From positions 5,270,001-5,334,000 of the forward strand of contig NZ_CP091881.1 in the NCBI RefSeq assembly GCF_022163125.1: a stretch of 64,000 nucleotides of DNA, written 5' to 3'. Under the pieces are notes generated by a model. It was not told the origin of the DNA and did no database searches. It saw only the letters and a program-made list of their open reading frames with translations. Every line of letters begins with the position of its first letter. The stretch's first letter is position 1. Source of the DNA: Paenibacillus sp. HWE-109 (lineage in GTDB: Bacteria > Bacillota > Bacilli > Paenibacillales > NBRC-103111). Both the position numbers and the translations under genes were made by a program. This document shows, in pieces, positions 1 through 8,107 of this stretch.

Positions 1-726
1 CTTGATAAAAGAAACGACTGCCAACAGCGCTACGATGAATGCCACGATAAAACCGACCGCGAAGAAGGCAAAATCATTGGAAGAGAGCGCATCATAGTTT
101 TTCAGAAAATAGACACCGGATGCGCCAAACATAATCGGAATCGCCATAATAAATGTAAAATCAGCTGCTGCTGCACGACTTACACCTGACAGCATGCCCC
201 CGGCAATCGTAGAACCCGATCGCGAGAATCCAGGCCAGATGGATACCAGCTGCCATAAGCCAATGAAGAAAGCTTGACGATACGTCAAGTCATCCAAAAC
301 TGCCGTGCTGGGCTGCTCTTTTTTCTTCTCCGCAATGATAAGCAGGATACCGCCCAAGATCAAACCAATCAGGACAGTGGTTGTGTTAAACAACTTCTCG
401 TCGACAATATCGTTAAACAAGACGCCGATAATGCCCGCTGGAATAATGCCGATCAGAATATGCAGCAAGTTCAGCTTCTTGCCGGTTCTGCTTTGACTCT
501 TTCTTTTTACCAAGCCAAATAACGATAAAATACGTTTCCAGTAAATGATCACGACAGCCATAATGGCTCCAAGCTGAATAACAAAATCAAAGGTTTTCAT
601 CACTTCATCATTTTGTGTGTTGAGCAAGCTTTGCGCTAGAATCATATGCCCTGTAGAAGACACCGGTAAAAACTCGGTCAATCCTTCTACGATCCCGATG
701 ATAATCGCTTCAAAAATAGTGTGCAT
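1..726 (-). CDS. uppP: Undecaprenyl-diphosphatase (UppP/BacA), C-terminus off the left edge
   Basis: Integral membrane enzyme that dephosphorylates undecaprenyl diphosphate to recycle the lipid carrier of peptidoglycan synthesis; changes in its level affect bacitracin resistance. The 242 visible codons start at an ATG on the minus strand and stay open to base 1. The N-terminus carries the family motif EGLTEFLPVSSTGHM, and near residue 155 is the second signature, PGFSRSGSTIAGG, containing the catalytic-region Arg and Ser. Hydrophobic segments alternate in the pattern of the family. About 30 residues are missing compared with the usual 265-280. It is a single gene here; the next gene lies 108 bp upstream on the same strand. 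Confidence 0.95.
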   Translation of the reverse strand, partial: MHTIFEAIIIGIVEGLTEFLPVSSTGHMILAQSLLNTQNDEVMKTFDFVIQLGAIMAVVIIYWKRILSLFGLVKRKSQSRTGKKLNLLHILIGIIPAGIIGVLFNDIVDEKLFNTTTVLIGLILGGILLIIAEKKKEQPSTAVLDDLTYRQAFFIGLWQLVSIWPGFSRSGSTIAGGMLSGVSRAAAADFTFIMAIPIMFGASGVYFLKNYDALSSNDFAFFAVGFIVAFIVALLAVVSFIK

Positions 727-833
727 GGTTTCCCCCTATTTGGTGAGAGTTGAATGAATAAGGCCTGTCCAATTATCTATTCTACTTGCAACTTGGTGAT
801 TCTGACAACTTTTCCGGCAAAAAACCTGCCAAG

Positions 834-2309
834 CTAGTCTATTTCGCTCACTGTACATGCTTTCCGATCTGTAAATCTGGCAAAATGGCTGCTGGCAATC
901 GCATCCTCGTTACGCAGCTCGACAGCTAGCACATCGCGAATAAATTCCGGCAGCATGTACGCCACTTCCTTGCCGCGGCTGAGCGATAGATAGCCAGAGC
1001 CGAACGTAAACATATCAATCGTGCCGACGATATAGTCACGGTTGAGATCAAGCGGTTCATCGCCCACGTGAACGGCGAGAACGCGTTCATAGGGTGCTCG
1101 GGAGCTGTCCACGCAGACGGTTAATCCGTCTACATTCAGCACGCCCAGCACCTCGCCCCGGAAGCCTAAGCCGCGAATCGGCTTCTCCATGAACTCGTCA
1201 AGCTGCGACTCTTCGAGCGCTTGCAGGAGATCAGCCCCGCTGAGCAGGAAGCGGCAGGGGTTGATCGGCCCTGGGCAGATTTCCAGCAATCTGCCGCGGG
1301 TGAGCCGGCCCTCCTTCAGCCCCTGAAGGAGCTGGCCGCTGTTGACCAGCCCGATCTCGGCGCTGGTCCAGCGGCGAATCCCTGCGGCAAGCAAGTTGCC
1401 GAGCGGGGATTCGCCGTACCAATCCAGGCGCAGCGGCTGCCGCAGCTGCGCCACTTCTTCGTCCAGCGCCGCTGCGCTGGCGATGCGGTAATACTCCAGC
1501 AGCGCCGTCACGCTGCTGTCTTCTTCGCTCGCGTCCGTCATCGGGACGACGCGGCCGGTCAGCTCTACGATGCGGCGCTCCTCCGCATCGTAGGCAAGTT
1601 CCAGATGGCCGGCATATTGTCCGAACTTGCCGGCCGCGCAAATATAGGTGCCGCTGAGCAGCAGCGGCTCCTCCAGAACATGATGTGTATGTCCGCCCAG
1701 GATCACATCGATGCCTTGCAGCTCCTCAGCCATCCGCTGGTCCGTCCTCAACCCCAAGTGGGACATCACAATCAAGATGTCCACCTGAGGGCGCAGAAGC
1801 CGAATTTGGGCTTCTACCGCCTCAAGCGGGTCTGTCACCTGCCAGCCGAGCAGCTCATAATAGGTTTGATACGCCGCCGTGACGCCAATCAACCCAATCT
1901 GAAGCCCGGATTTCGCTAGAATAAGCGAAGCCTGCATCCATTCCGGCGTTTGACCCGTTGCCATATCGATAATATTACTGCCGATAACCGGGAATGCAGC
2001 ATGTCTTTGGACAACCGCACTTAATAAATCAGGTGTAAACGTCAGTCCCTCATTATTGCCGATCACCATGGCCTCATAGCCAGTTGCATTCATGATTTCC
2101 AGATTGGCAATCGCATTCGTCCCTTCTGTCTCAGGACGCATCCGGTCCATATGATCACCGATATCCAGCGTCAGCACCTGATCAGCCGACCATAAGCGGC
2201 GTACACGATCAAAATACGCGCTGATTTTGGGCATTTGTTCAAAATGACTATGAAGATCATTCGTATGCAGAATAACGAGTCGTTGCAAGTGCTCTGACAG
2301 ACCATTCAC
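834..2309 (-). CDS. Cytoplasmic 5'-nucleotidase / metallophosphoesterase (UshA family, YunD-like)
   Basis: Two-domain calcineurin-like phosphoesterase of 491 residues, predicted to hydrolyse nucleotides or related phosphate esters. Metal-binding motifs run in family order: HTNDLHSHF (about 15-23), DIGDHMDR, GNNEG (GNHE-like, with Asn in place of the usual His), MSHLGLRTD and GGHTHHVLEEP. The C-terminal substrate-binding domain shows NSGQLLQGL and the family's FTFGSGY segment. There is no signal peptide, unlike secreted UshA, which matches Bacillus subtilis YunD. The first codon is GTG and the ribosome binding site is mediocre, so the start is uncertain by some ten residues. The middle third is clearly richer in G+C than its neighbours. 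Confidence 0.88.
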   Translation of the reverse strand: MNGLSEHLQRLVILHTNDLHSHFEQMPKISAYFDRVRRLWSADQVLTLDIGDHMDRMRPETEGTNAIANLEIMNATGYEAMVIGNNEGLTFTPDLLSAVVQRHAAFPVIGSNIIDMATGQTPEWMQASLILAKSGLQIGLIGVTAAYQTYYELLGWQVTDPLEAVEAQIRLLRPQVDILIVMSHLGLRTDQRMAEELQGIDVILGGHTHHVLEEPLLLSGTYICAAGKFGQYAGHLELAYDAEERRIVELTGRVVPMTDASEEDSSVTALLEYYRIASAAALDEEVAQLRQPLRLDWYGESPLGNLLAAGIRRWTSAEIGLVNSGQLLQGLKEGRLTRGRLLEICPGPINPCRFLLSGADLLQALEESQLDEFMEKPIRGLGFRGEVLGVLNVDGLTVCVDSSRAPYERVLAVHVGDEPLDLNRDYIVGTIDMFTFGSGYLSLSRGKEVAYMLPEFIRDVLAVELRNEDAIASSHFARFTDRKACTVSEID

Positions 2310-2370
2310 CTCTCTTCCCAGGTTTTAGCCAGATCCACCCCTGTCTAATCTTATGCGGCCACAATACAGC

Positions 2371-2838
2371 TCACTTCCTAATTTTCAATTCATCGACGGT
2401 CACTTTATTCTTAAACCCATAGGTCGCTTCTGCGCTTAGCGAAGGATCATGAAGAAACCAAATGCTGACGATGCTTTTGACATTCAGACATTCGCTGCTG
2501 CCGTCGGGGACATAAAGGCGAATGGGGTACCCTTTTTTGAGCGGCTCACCCGCTTGGGCGTATAGGAATAATGCCTTATCCAGCTCTGCCCAGGGCATCA
2601 GCGCTTGAAACTCATCTACGGCTTCCACTTTTACATGCGTAGGCTCAGCAGACTCTTGGTTGCGCACGCTTTTCCAGCTGCGATACCAGTCTTTCAGATC
2701 AAAGGCATTCCCTTGAACATTCGGCACGCGATCTTCCAAGGCAATCGTCTGCCCCGCTAGCTTAACCATCTCTGAGACGGTCATTGTTTCTGCTGCTATA
2801 TGTGTGTCTGACACGCGTATGTACGTTTCCGATGACAT
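2371..2838 (-). CDS. Small protein resembling the C-terminal half of a sulfite-oxidase-type molybdopterin domain
   Basis: 155 residues, no signal peptide and no membrane segment. Residues 85-140 follow the tail of the oxidoreductase molybdopterin-binding fold: a substrate-loop-like stretch, then AGEPLKKGYPIRLYVPDG, then a CLNVKSIVSIWFL strand, close to the family pattern GEPLP..GAPLRLVVP...VKWI. The first 60 residues have no counterpart I recognise, and the cysteine that ligates molybdenum in this family is expected upstream of the matched part and is not evident. It may therefore be a non-catalytic relative. It is divergent from the molybdenum-cofactor genes that start 134 bp away, which supports the assignment but does not prove it. 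Confidence 0.5.
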   Translation of the reverse strand: MSSETYIRVSDTHIAAETMTVSEMVKLAGQTIALEDRVPNVQGNAFDLKDWYRSWKSVRNQESAEPTHVKVEAVDEFQALMPWAELDKALFLYAQAGEPLKKGYPIRLYVPDGSSECLNVKSIVSIWFLHDPSLSAEATYGFKNKVTVDELKIRK

Positions 2839-2890
2839 GAAATTACTTTCCCCCTTCGTCCTTCTTGTCTGGCTTTGCCCCGCTAAGGGA

Positions 2891-2928
2891 TTGACCCATT
2901 ATACCATTTTCAGAAGAAAATATGGTAT
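2891..2928 (+). promoter_or_regulatory. Possible promoter or operator of the moaX-moeB-HD-GYP unit
   Basis: In the divergent intergenic region a TTGACC hexamer (2891) is followed by an imperfect inverted repeat, ATACCATTTTC at 2901-2911 against GAAAATATGGTAT at 2916-2928. No convincing -10 box is placed correctly, so this could be an operator or an RNA hairpin. Low confidence. Confidence 0.3.
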
Positions 2929-2971
2929 GCTGTAAGGGATTGCGACCCTATAAGCTATTAGGAGTAGACCC

Positions 2972-3673
2972 ATGAACTTACATATCCAATTATTCGCAGG
3001 TCTGGTTGACCTGTTCGGGACTTCTGTCCTACTCATAGAAATTCAGGAAGAACATATTGCTATTCAAGACCTTAAAGCCCAGATCGCCGCCCACTATCCC
3101 GCAGCTGCCGAACAACTGAAATCTTGCTTTTTCGCCAGAAATCAAGCCTATGCAGGCGACCATGAAAGAGTCACAGCCTCCGATGAACTGGCTCTCATTC
3201 CACCTGTTTCAGGCGGACAGCCCGTCTTATATGAAATTACACACGAACCGATTGATGTTGCTGCTGTGACAGCCAAAGTCAACCACCCCAATCACGGAGC
3301 TTCCCTTGCCTTCATCGGCACAACCCGGGAAATGACTTATGGACAGCGTACGGTCCTCTTGGAATATGAAGCCTACACGCCCATGGCCTTGAAAACAATG
3401 GAAACCATCGGCCGAGAAGTCGATGCCAAATGGCCAGGCACGCTGTGCGCTATCACCCATCGTTTGGGCAAGGTAGCAATTGCTGAAGCCAGCGTAGTCA
3501 TAGCGGTATCTTCTCCGCACCGAGCAGATTGTTATGAAATCAGCCGTTATGCGATTGAACGGTTAAAACAAATCGTACCTATTTGGAAAAAAGAAATTTG
3601 GGAAGACGGTTCCGAATGGAAAGGCAGTCAAACTGGCCCTTGGAACCCGCTTGAGACGCCATTATCCGAATAA
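2972..3673 (+). CDS. MoaD-MoaE fusion, both molybdopterin synthase subunits (MoaX-like)
   Basis: Molybdopterin synthase inserts two sulfurs into precursor Z; normally MoaD (sulfur carrier) and MoaE (catalytic) are separate proteins. Here residues 1-82 are MoaD, with a ubiquitin-like start and ending in PPVSGG (GG at 81-82). Residues 83-233 are MoaE, with GTTRE, ITHRLGKV and the catalytic lysine region VPIWKKEIWEDGSEWKGS. The frame is continuous. Because MoaD must expose a C-terminal Gly-Gly to be adenylated and thiocarboxylated, the fusion presumably needs cleavage after Gly82, as known for mycobacterial MoaX. ATG follows AGGAG (ttaggagtagaccc). The activating enzyme MoeB starts 21 bp downstream. 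Confidence 0.93.
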   Translation: MNLHIQLFAGLVDLFGTSVLLIEIQEEHIAIQDLKAQIAAHYPAAAEQLKSCFFARNQAYAGDHERVTASDELALIPPVSGGQPVLYEITHEPIDVAAVTAKVNHPNHGASLAFIGTTREMTYGQRTVLLEYEAYTPMALKTMETIGREVDAKWPGTLCAITHRLGKVAIAEASVVIAVSSPHRADCYEISRYAIERLKQIVPIWKKEIWEDGSEWKGSQTGPWNPLETPLSE

Positions 3674-3694
3674 TAAGAGTGGAGATGATCCCGC

Positions 3695-4759
3695 GTGGAC
3701 ACACATTTACATAGCGAACAGAACGATAAAGTAGATTCTCGGTATTCCCGACAAATTCTTTTCTCCCCTATCGGTACGGAAGGACAGCGCAAGCTGGTGA
3801 ATAGCCGGATCGCTATCGTAGGCATGGGGGCGCTTGGGACGGTACTTGCCAATCATATGGTACGTGCAGGAGTTGGATACGTGCGTTTAATTGACCGCGA
3901 CTTCGTAGATACCAGCAATTTACAAAGACAAATGCTCTATGATGAAGAGGACGCCAACACAACAACGCCCAAAGCCATAGCTGCTGCAAGACGGCTCGAG
4001 CTTGTTAATTCTCTGGTTCGCATTGAACCTCATGTCACTGATCTTAACGCTACGAACGCGGAAGAATTGTTAAGCGATGTAGATGTCATCCTGGACGGAA
4101 CAGATAACTTCTCGGTACGCTTCCTTATTAATGATGTCAGTATCAAGCTGGGGATACCTTGGATCTATGGCGGTGCCGTCGCTTCCAGAGGTGTCTCTTT
4201 GACAATTATTCCTGGGCAAACGCCATGCTTGCGCTGCTTATTCACACAAGTTCCCGCAGCAGGTACGACAGAAACTTGCGATACAGCCGGTGTGATCGGC
4301 GGAATCATTCATATCGTTGCTTCCCATCAAGCAACCGAAGCTCTTAAACTGCTTGTAGGCGCCCAAGAACAGTTGAATCTCAAAATGCAGCAATGGGACC
4401 TATGGTTTAATCAGCAATCCGCCATCCGTGTAGATAGTGCTAAGAAACCAGACTGTCCAGCTTGCGCTATGAAGCAATATGACTACTTGGAAGCTAGCAT
4501 AGAAAGCGACACGATCCAATCCTTATGCGGACGAAATTCCGTTCAAATCCATCCCGTTGTTCCCTCCACCAAGCCGCTTGAATATTGGGAAGAACGCTTG
4601 AAACCGCTAGGACCCGTTGAGAAAAACCGCTTTCTATTGAAGTTCCATGCCGCTCCTGATTTGCAGCTGATCATTTTCCCGGGAGGCCGTGTTCTGATTC
4701 AGGGAACGGATGATTTAATTCAGGCCAAAAGTCTTTACAGCCGTTATATTGGGATGTAG
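3695..4759 (+). CDS. moeB: MoeB/ThiF-family adenylyltransferase
   Basis: E1-like enzyme that adenylates the C-terminal glycine of a sulfur-carrier protein, here presumably the MoaD half of the preceding fusion. Visible: SRYSRQILF, the nucleotide-binding loop GMGALGT (about 44-50), DRDFVDTSNLQRQ, DGTDNFSVRFLIND, and four zinc-ligand cysteines as CLRC and CPAC. A conserved Cys lies in ETCDTAGVIGG. An extra C-terminal segment of about 80 residues ends in PGGRVLIQGTDDL, a form common in Bacillales. A GTG start is chosen because GGAG lies at the right distance. The 21-bp gap to moaX indicates one operon. A role in thiamine sulfur transfer (ThiF) cannot be excluded, but the neighbours favour molybdopterin. 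Confidence 0.88.
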   Translation: MDTHLHSEQNDKVDSRYSRQILFSPIGTEGQRKLVNSRIAIVGMGALGTVLANHMVRAGVGYVRLIDRDFVDTSNLQRQMLYDEEDANTTTPKAIAAARRLELVNSLVRIEPHVTDLNATNAEELLSDVDVILDGTDNFSVRFLINDVSIKLGIPWIYGGAVASRGVSLTIIPGQTPCLRCLFTQVPAAGTTETCDTAGVIGGIIHIVASHQATEALKLLVGAQEQLNLKMQQWDLWFNQQSAIRVDSAKKPDCPACAMKQYDYLEASIESDTIQSLCGRNSVQIHPVVPSTKPLEYWEERLKPLGPVEKNRFLLKFHAAPDLQLIIFPGGRVLIQGTDDLIQAKSLYSRYIGM

Positions 4760-4807
4760 TATTAATACCAAATACCTACTGATATTAGGACTAGGAGAGG
4801 AACTTCT

Positions 4808-5860
4808 ATGCGTATACACGTCTTGCAATTAATCGTCGGTGATAAACTGCTTTCTGATTCCTACAATACGGTAGGACTTCATCTGCTTTCAGCCGGAACG
4901 GTTTTGGATGCAAGTGATATTCATATGCTCAATCGTCACAATGTAGATTATGTCGATATCGAGCCCAGAGCGAATGGGCTAGATCTGACAGAGCATAGCG
5001 AGATTCCAAATCGGCAAGCCAACGAATCGCAATTATTGAATTTCCAGAACTCGATCACAGCCATCAAAGATATTTTCAATTCTGTCAGCACAGGCGGATC
5101 TATTGACAACGACTTAGTGGAATCCGCTTTCAATCCGCTTATCGATAGTTTTCAGGAAGAGAAAGACGTTGTTTCTTTGCTGCTTTCTTTAACTAGTCAA
5201 GACGATTACACCTACCAGCACAGTGTTCAAGTCGGGATGCTTTCCTACTATATTGCTAAATGGATGAACAAAAGCGAAAAAGATGCCCTTTACATAGGAA
5301 AAGCAGGCTATCTGCATGATATCGGCAAATGCAAAATCGACCCGGATATCCTGAATAAGCCTGCCAAATTAACCAATGATGAGTACAATGAAATCCAGAA
5401 ACATACCATTTACGGCTATGAAATCATTAAAAGCTCGATGAAGGACAACACACTCGCCCTTGTCGCGCTTCAACATCATGAACGCATGGATGGCTCTGGG
5501 TATCCAATGCGCAAAAAAAGTACGGAAATCCATTCATTTTCTCTGATTATTGCCGTTGCGGACGTCTACAGCGCCATGATCTGCAAACGCGTATACCAGG
5601 AGAAACGCGATCTGCTTATCGTGCTCAAAGAACTTCACCGAATGAGCTTCGGGCAGCTTGACCCCAAGATTACCCAAGTGTTTATCCGCAACATGATTCC
5701 CAATTTTATCGGCAAAAAGGTGTCTTTGAGCGATGGACGTATCGGAAGGATTGTTATGACCAATCCTTCCGATTTCTTCCGACCGCTCATTAACATTAAC
5801 AATGAATTCTTAGATCTGTCCCAGCTGCAGGATATCGAAATAACACAAATTGCGATTTAA
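4808..5860 (+). CDS. HD-GYP domain c-di-GMP phosphodiesterase
   Basis: Predicted cytoplasmic phosphodiesterase hydrolysing cyclic di-GMP. The C-terminal HD-GYP domain is intact: HSVQVG (H138), HDIGK (HD at 170-171), H199 in QKHTIYGYE, and the diagnostic HHERMDGSGYP at 223-233. The N-terminal 110 residues form the small domain found before many Bacillales HD-GYP proteins (GLHLLSAGTVL...) and could be regulatory. No membrane segments. It begins 48 bp after moeB with its own AGGAGAGG site, so co-transcription with the molybdenum-cofactor genes is likely, though a functional link is not obvious. Confidence 0.92.
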   Translation: MRIHVLQLIVGDKLLSDSYNTVGLHLLSAGTVLDASDIHMLNRHNVDYVDIEPRANGLDLTEHSEIPNRQANESQLLNFQNSITAIKDIFNSVSTGGSIDNDLVESAFNPLIDSFQEEKDVVSLLLSLTSQDDYTYQHSVQVGMLSYYIAKWMNKSEKDALYIGKAGYLHDIGKCKIDPDILNKPAKLTNDEYNEIQKHTIYGYEIIKSSMKDNTLALVALQHHERMDGSGYPMRKKSTEIHSFSLIIAVADVYSAMICKRVYQEKRDLLIVLKELHRMSFGQLDPKITQVFIRNMIPNFIGKKVSLSDGRIGRIVMTNPSDFFRPLININNEFLDLSQLQDIEITQIAI

Positions 5861-5876
5861 TAGTGAACCTCAGCGA

Positions 5877-6266
5877 TTAAATAATCAAACTGCTGACTGC
5901 GATAGCAATGCCAATGTAGACCGCAGCCAGCAGGGTGCCAACCGCCACATTCCCCTCTTTTAATTGATCCGACAGCTTCACGCCCGGCGTCAACCAATCA
6001 AAAACCCAGTACGTTGCTACTAAACAAACATACCCCACAGCGAACCACATGCTCATATGCCAAATTGACGAATTCGTATAAGCAGCAATCCCTAATATGA
6101 TCCCGGTCGCAACAAACTTCCCGCCCATGGCAAGGCCAACAGCGACATTCCCCTTGTTGATCTCCTCCATATCTCGATAAGGCGTCATTAAACTAAATAT
6201 ATACATACCTCCAAATTGGAGAAGCACTATCACGAATAAACTGATCACAACGTTCAAAACTATCAT
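5877..6266 (-). CDS. DUF350 family membrane protein
   Basis: Four-helix membrane protein of 129 residues with the two DUF350 signatures, INKGNVAVGLAMGG and LKEGNVAVGTLLAA, each after a polar turn. E. coli YjfL is a relative. The function is unknown, but the family repeatedly occurs beside glutathionylspermidine-synthase-like ligases, as here. The start is placed at the ATG whose last bases overlap the upstream stop (ATGA), with GGGGG eight bases before it; a GTG three codons earlier is less well positioned. Last gene of a five-gene overlapping operon. Confidence 0.88.
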   Translation of the reverse strand: MIVLNVVISLFVIVLLQFGGMYIFSLMTPYRDMEEINKGNVAVGLAMGGKFVATGIILGIAAYTNSSIWHMSMWFAVGYVCLVATYWVFDWLTPGVKLSDQLKEGNVAVGTLLAAVYIGIAIAVSSLII

Positions 6267-6910
6267 TCCGCCCACCCCCGAAATTTCGCCATCGATTGAT
6301 CATAATTGCTGAAATCATGAACTTCTTCCAAAACAACTGGCACTTCCTTTTTATCTTTAAAGCTCTGGTAGCGTTCCTCTGGAATAGGCTGCTTCACTTT
6401 CTGTCCTGTTGGCATTTCGGCCACCGCGAAATAACGAAATTTGCCCTCCAACTCCGTTTTATACACACCAATTAACTTCACATCTGTTTTGATCTCCACT
6501 TTCAGCTCAGCCAGATCCTTATCTGCTTCTTCCTTGGTCTTGAACGTCTTGATCGGTTTCCACTGTGACAACGTCACATCATTCTTCCCTTGGCTATCTG
6601 TTTTCATGGTCGCTTGCATATAAGTAAGCACCCAAATTTGATCTCCCGTTGCAAAACTTTGATCATTGGAAATCCGTTCATTGTTCGGCAGCAGCACCAT
6701 ATCGCCATCCAACAGATCTCCTACCTTCGCTTGCTGGACCTGATAATCCCAAGGCACTTCCCCACTCGCACCGCTTACGGTTGCTGCATTTCCCGATGTT
6801 CCCTTGCTGAGCACGGATGGTGTCTTATTAGAAGCTACACTGCATGCACGAATGATTAGAATAAGTACGATGAAGACGACGATCAAAATCCAAATTCGTC
6901 TTTTTTTCAA
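6263..6910 (-). CDS. Membrane-anchored protein of unknown function in the ATP-grasp/DUF350 operon
   Basis: 215 residues: a short basic N-terminus (MKKRRIW), one strong transmembrane helix (about 6-22), then an extracytoplasmic domain of mixed alpha/beta character beginning with a Ser/Ala/Gly-rich linker. A cysteine follows the helix (IIRACS), but Arg at -2 makes a lipoprotein site doubtful. I do not recognise the soluble domain; segments such as GDQIWVLTYMQATMK and KFRYFAVAEMP suggest beta strands. The start is TTG, overlapping the stop of the ligase gene in TTGA with GGAGTG upstream. The coupling implies stoichiometric production with the ligase and DUF350 protein. Confidence 0.7.
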   Translation of the reverse strand: MKKRRIWILIVVFIVLILIIRACSVASNKTPSVLSKGTSGNAATVSGASGEVPWDYQVQQAKVGDLLDGDMVLLPNNERISNDQSFATGDQIWVLTYMQATMKTDSQGKNDVTLSQWKPIKTFKTKEEADKDLAELKVEIKTDVKLIGVYKTELEGKFRYFAVAEMPTGQKVKQPIPEERYQSFKDKKEVPVVLEEVHDFSNYDQSMAKFRGWAE

Positions 6911-8103
6911 GTTGCTTTCACTCCAATCGCTACAAATTGACTCGAATTTCCTGTAATAATGCCACCTGCTCTTCCTAAAAGCCCACAGGGCGTTCCATTC
7001 AGAACGAAAAGTCCTGTTAGCAGATGCCTCTTCCCGTGGGCGAAAGTGAGTTCAGGCAAGTCAGCACGCTCTTGATACACGCGACGAAAGAACACACTTG
7101 TGTCAAAGCCTACTTCATCTTTGACTTCAATGTCTCCTTGAGCGTCATAAAGCTCTACAGAGCCGCCCTCCCTGCCGAACATCGACTTGGATACATAGTC
7201 TCCTTTGAGCTTTGGTGCTGTGTAGGTAGGCAGCATATACGTTTGTATGGAACGATGCTCCTCCTCTGTGAAATAAGCCGAATGCTCCTCGTGCAAGCCC
7301 CATATGAAAGCCTGCAGCCCTTTAGATTGCATAATTACCGCATGCAGAGGATTGAATAATTCGATGAATCGCTCTTCAATCGCATAAGAGAACGCCTCAC
7401 CGCCTTCATCGACCCCCATCCATTCCTTGGGATAAAGCGCAAACATTTTCGTTATGATTTGATCCTTGCCAACTTTAACAACCCCTTCATCAATCCATAG
7501 GTCAAGACAGTCCACGCATGTTATCTGTCTTCCGCTATGAGCAACCAAGGCATCCAGGGTCCCTGTATCTTCCACATGCTTGCCATATGCAATGCAAGCC
7601 GCGTGATCAGGCGCTTCCATTTCCCAAGCAGCTCGGATCAAATCCCTCATCGCTTCATTCGGCGAGTCGAAGCCTTGCTCTTGACATAACCACGGTGTGG
7701 CTATCGCGGCTTCCACATAGCCAGTTGGTGTATCCGCATTGAGCTCCAGCAATTTAATTTGGCCTTCTTGATTCACCGTAAAATCAAACCGCGCATAGCG
7801 GCTGATGAATCCTTCCACGTTAAGTTCTAATCGATCCAACCCATCCCAGAGAACTTCGGGAATCGATAATTGTTCATAGTAATCGCGATTTCCTATGACA
7901 TACCGAACTGCTTTATCAAACACACGCCATAGATGCTCAGCGGCATGAATTAATTCATCGTATGATTTTCGTTCCATCATCACGAGCTGATCAATCCAGT
8001 ATGTCTCTTCTTCCAAATCAGCCCACGTAAAACCCAACTCTGCCAGCTGGCGAACTCTTGCTTCTCTCTCTGGGGACGGTGTGCCCCTCACTTCAAAAAC
8101 CAC
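6907..8103 (-). CDS. Glutathionylspermidine-synthase-like ATP-grasp ligase (YgiC/YjfC family)
   Basis: 398-residue cytoplasmic ligase of the GSP-synthase preATP-grasp family, which forms amide bonds using ATP. Family landmarks: ISRYARFDFTVNQEG, KLLELNADTPTGYVEAA (metal/nucleotide region), KLKGDYVSKSMFGREGGSVEL (ATP-grasp lysine and glycine loop) and the tail LTGLFVLNGTPCGLLGRAGG. The amidase half of true Gss is absent. The substrate is unknown; E. coli YgiC/YjfC homologues likewise have no settled role. GTG start with AGGGGG eight bases upstream. It sits between a low-complexity secreted protein (4-bp gap) and a membrane protein (4-bp overlap), so it probably modifies or supports a cell-surface product of this operon. 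Confidence 0.88.
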   Translation of the reverse strand: MVFEVRGTPSPEREARVRQLAELGFTWADLEEETYWIDQLVMMERKSYDELIHAAEHLWRVFDKAVRYVIGNRDYYEQLSIPEVLWDGLDRLELNVEGFISRYARFDFTVNQEGQIKLLELNADTPTGYVEAAIATPWLCQEQGFDSPNEAMRDLIRAAWEMEAPDHAACIAYGKHVEDTGTLDALVAHSGRQITCVDCLDLWIDEGVVKVGKDQIITKMFALYPKEWMGVDEGGEAFSYAIEERFIELFNPLHAVIMQSKGLQAFIWGLHEEHSAYFTEEEHRSIQTYMLPTYTAPKLKGDYVSKSMFGREGGSVELYDAQGDIEVKDEVGFDTSVFFRRVYQERADLPELTFAHGKRHLLTGLFVLNGTPCGLLGRAGGIITGNSSQFVAIGVKAT

Positions 8104-8107
8104 TGAA

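Noticed and set aside
6263..6910. Lipoprotein processing of the operon's anchored protein
   Set aside because: The cysteine after the helix is preceded by Arg-Ala, which does not fit a lipobox; a transmembrane anchor is more likely.
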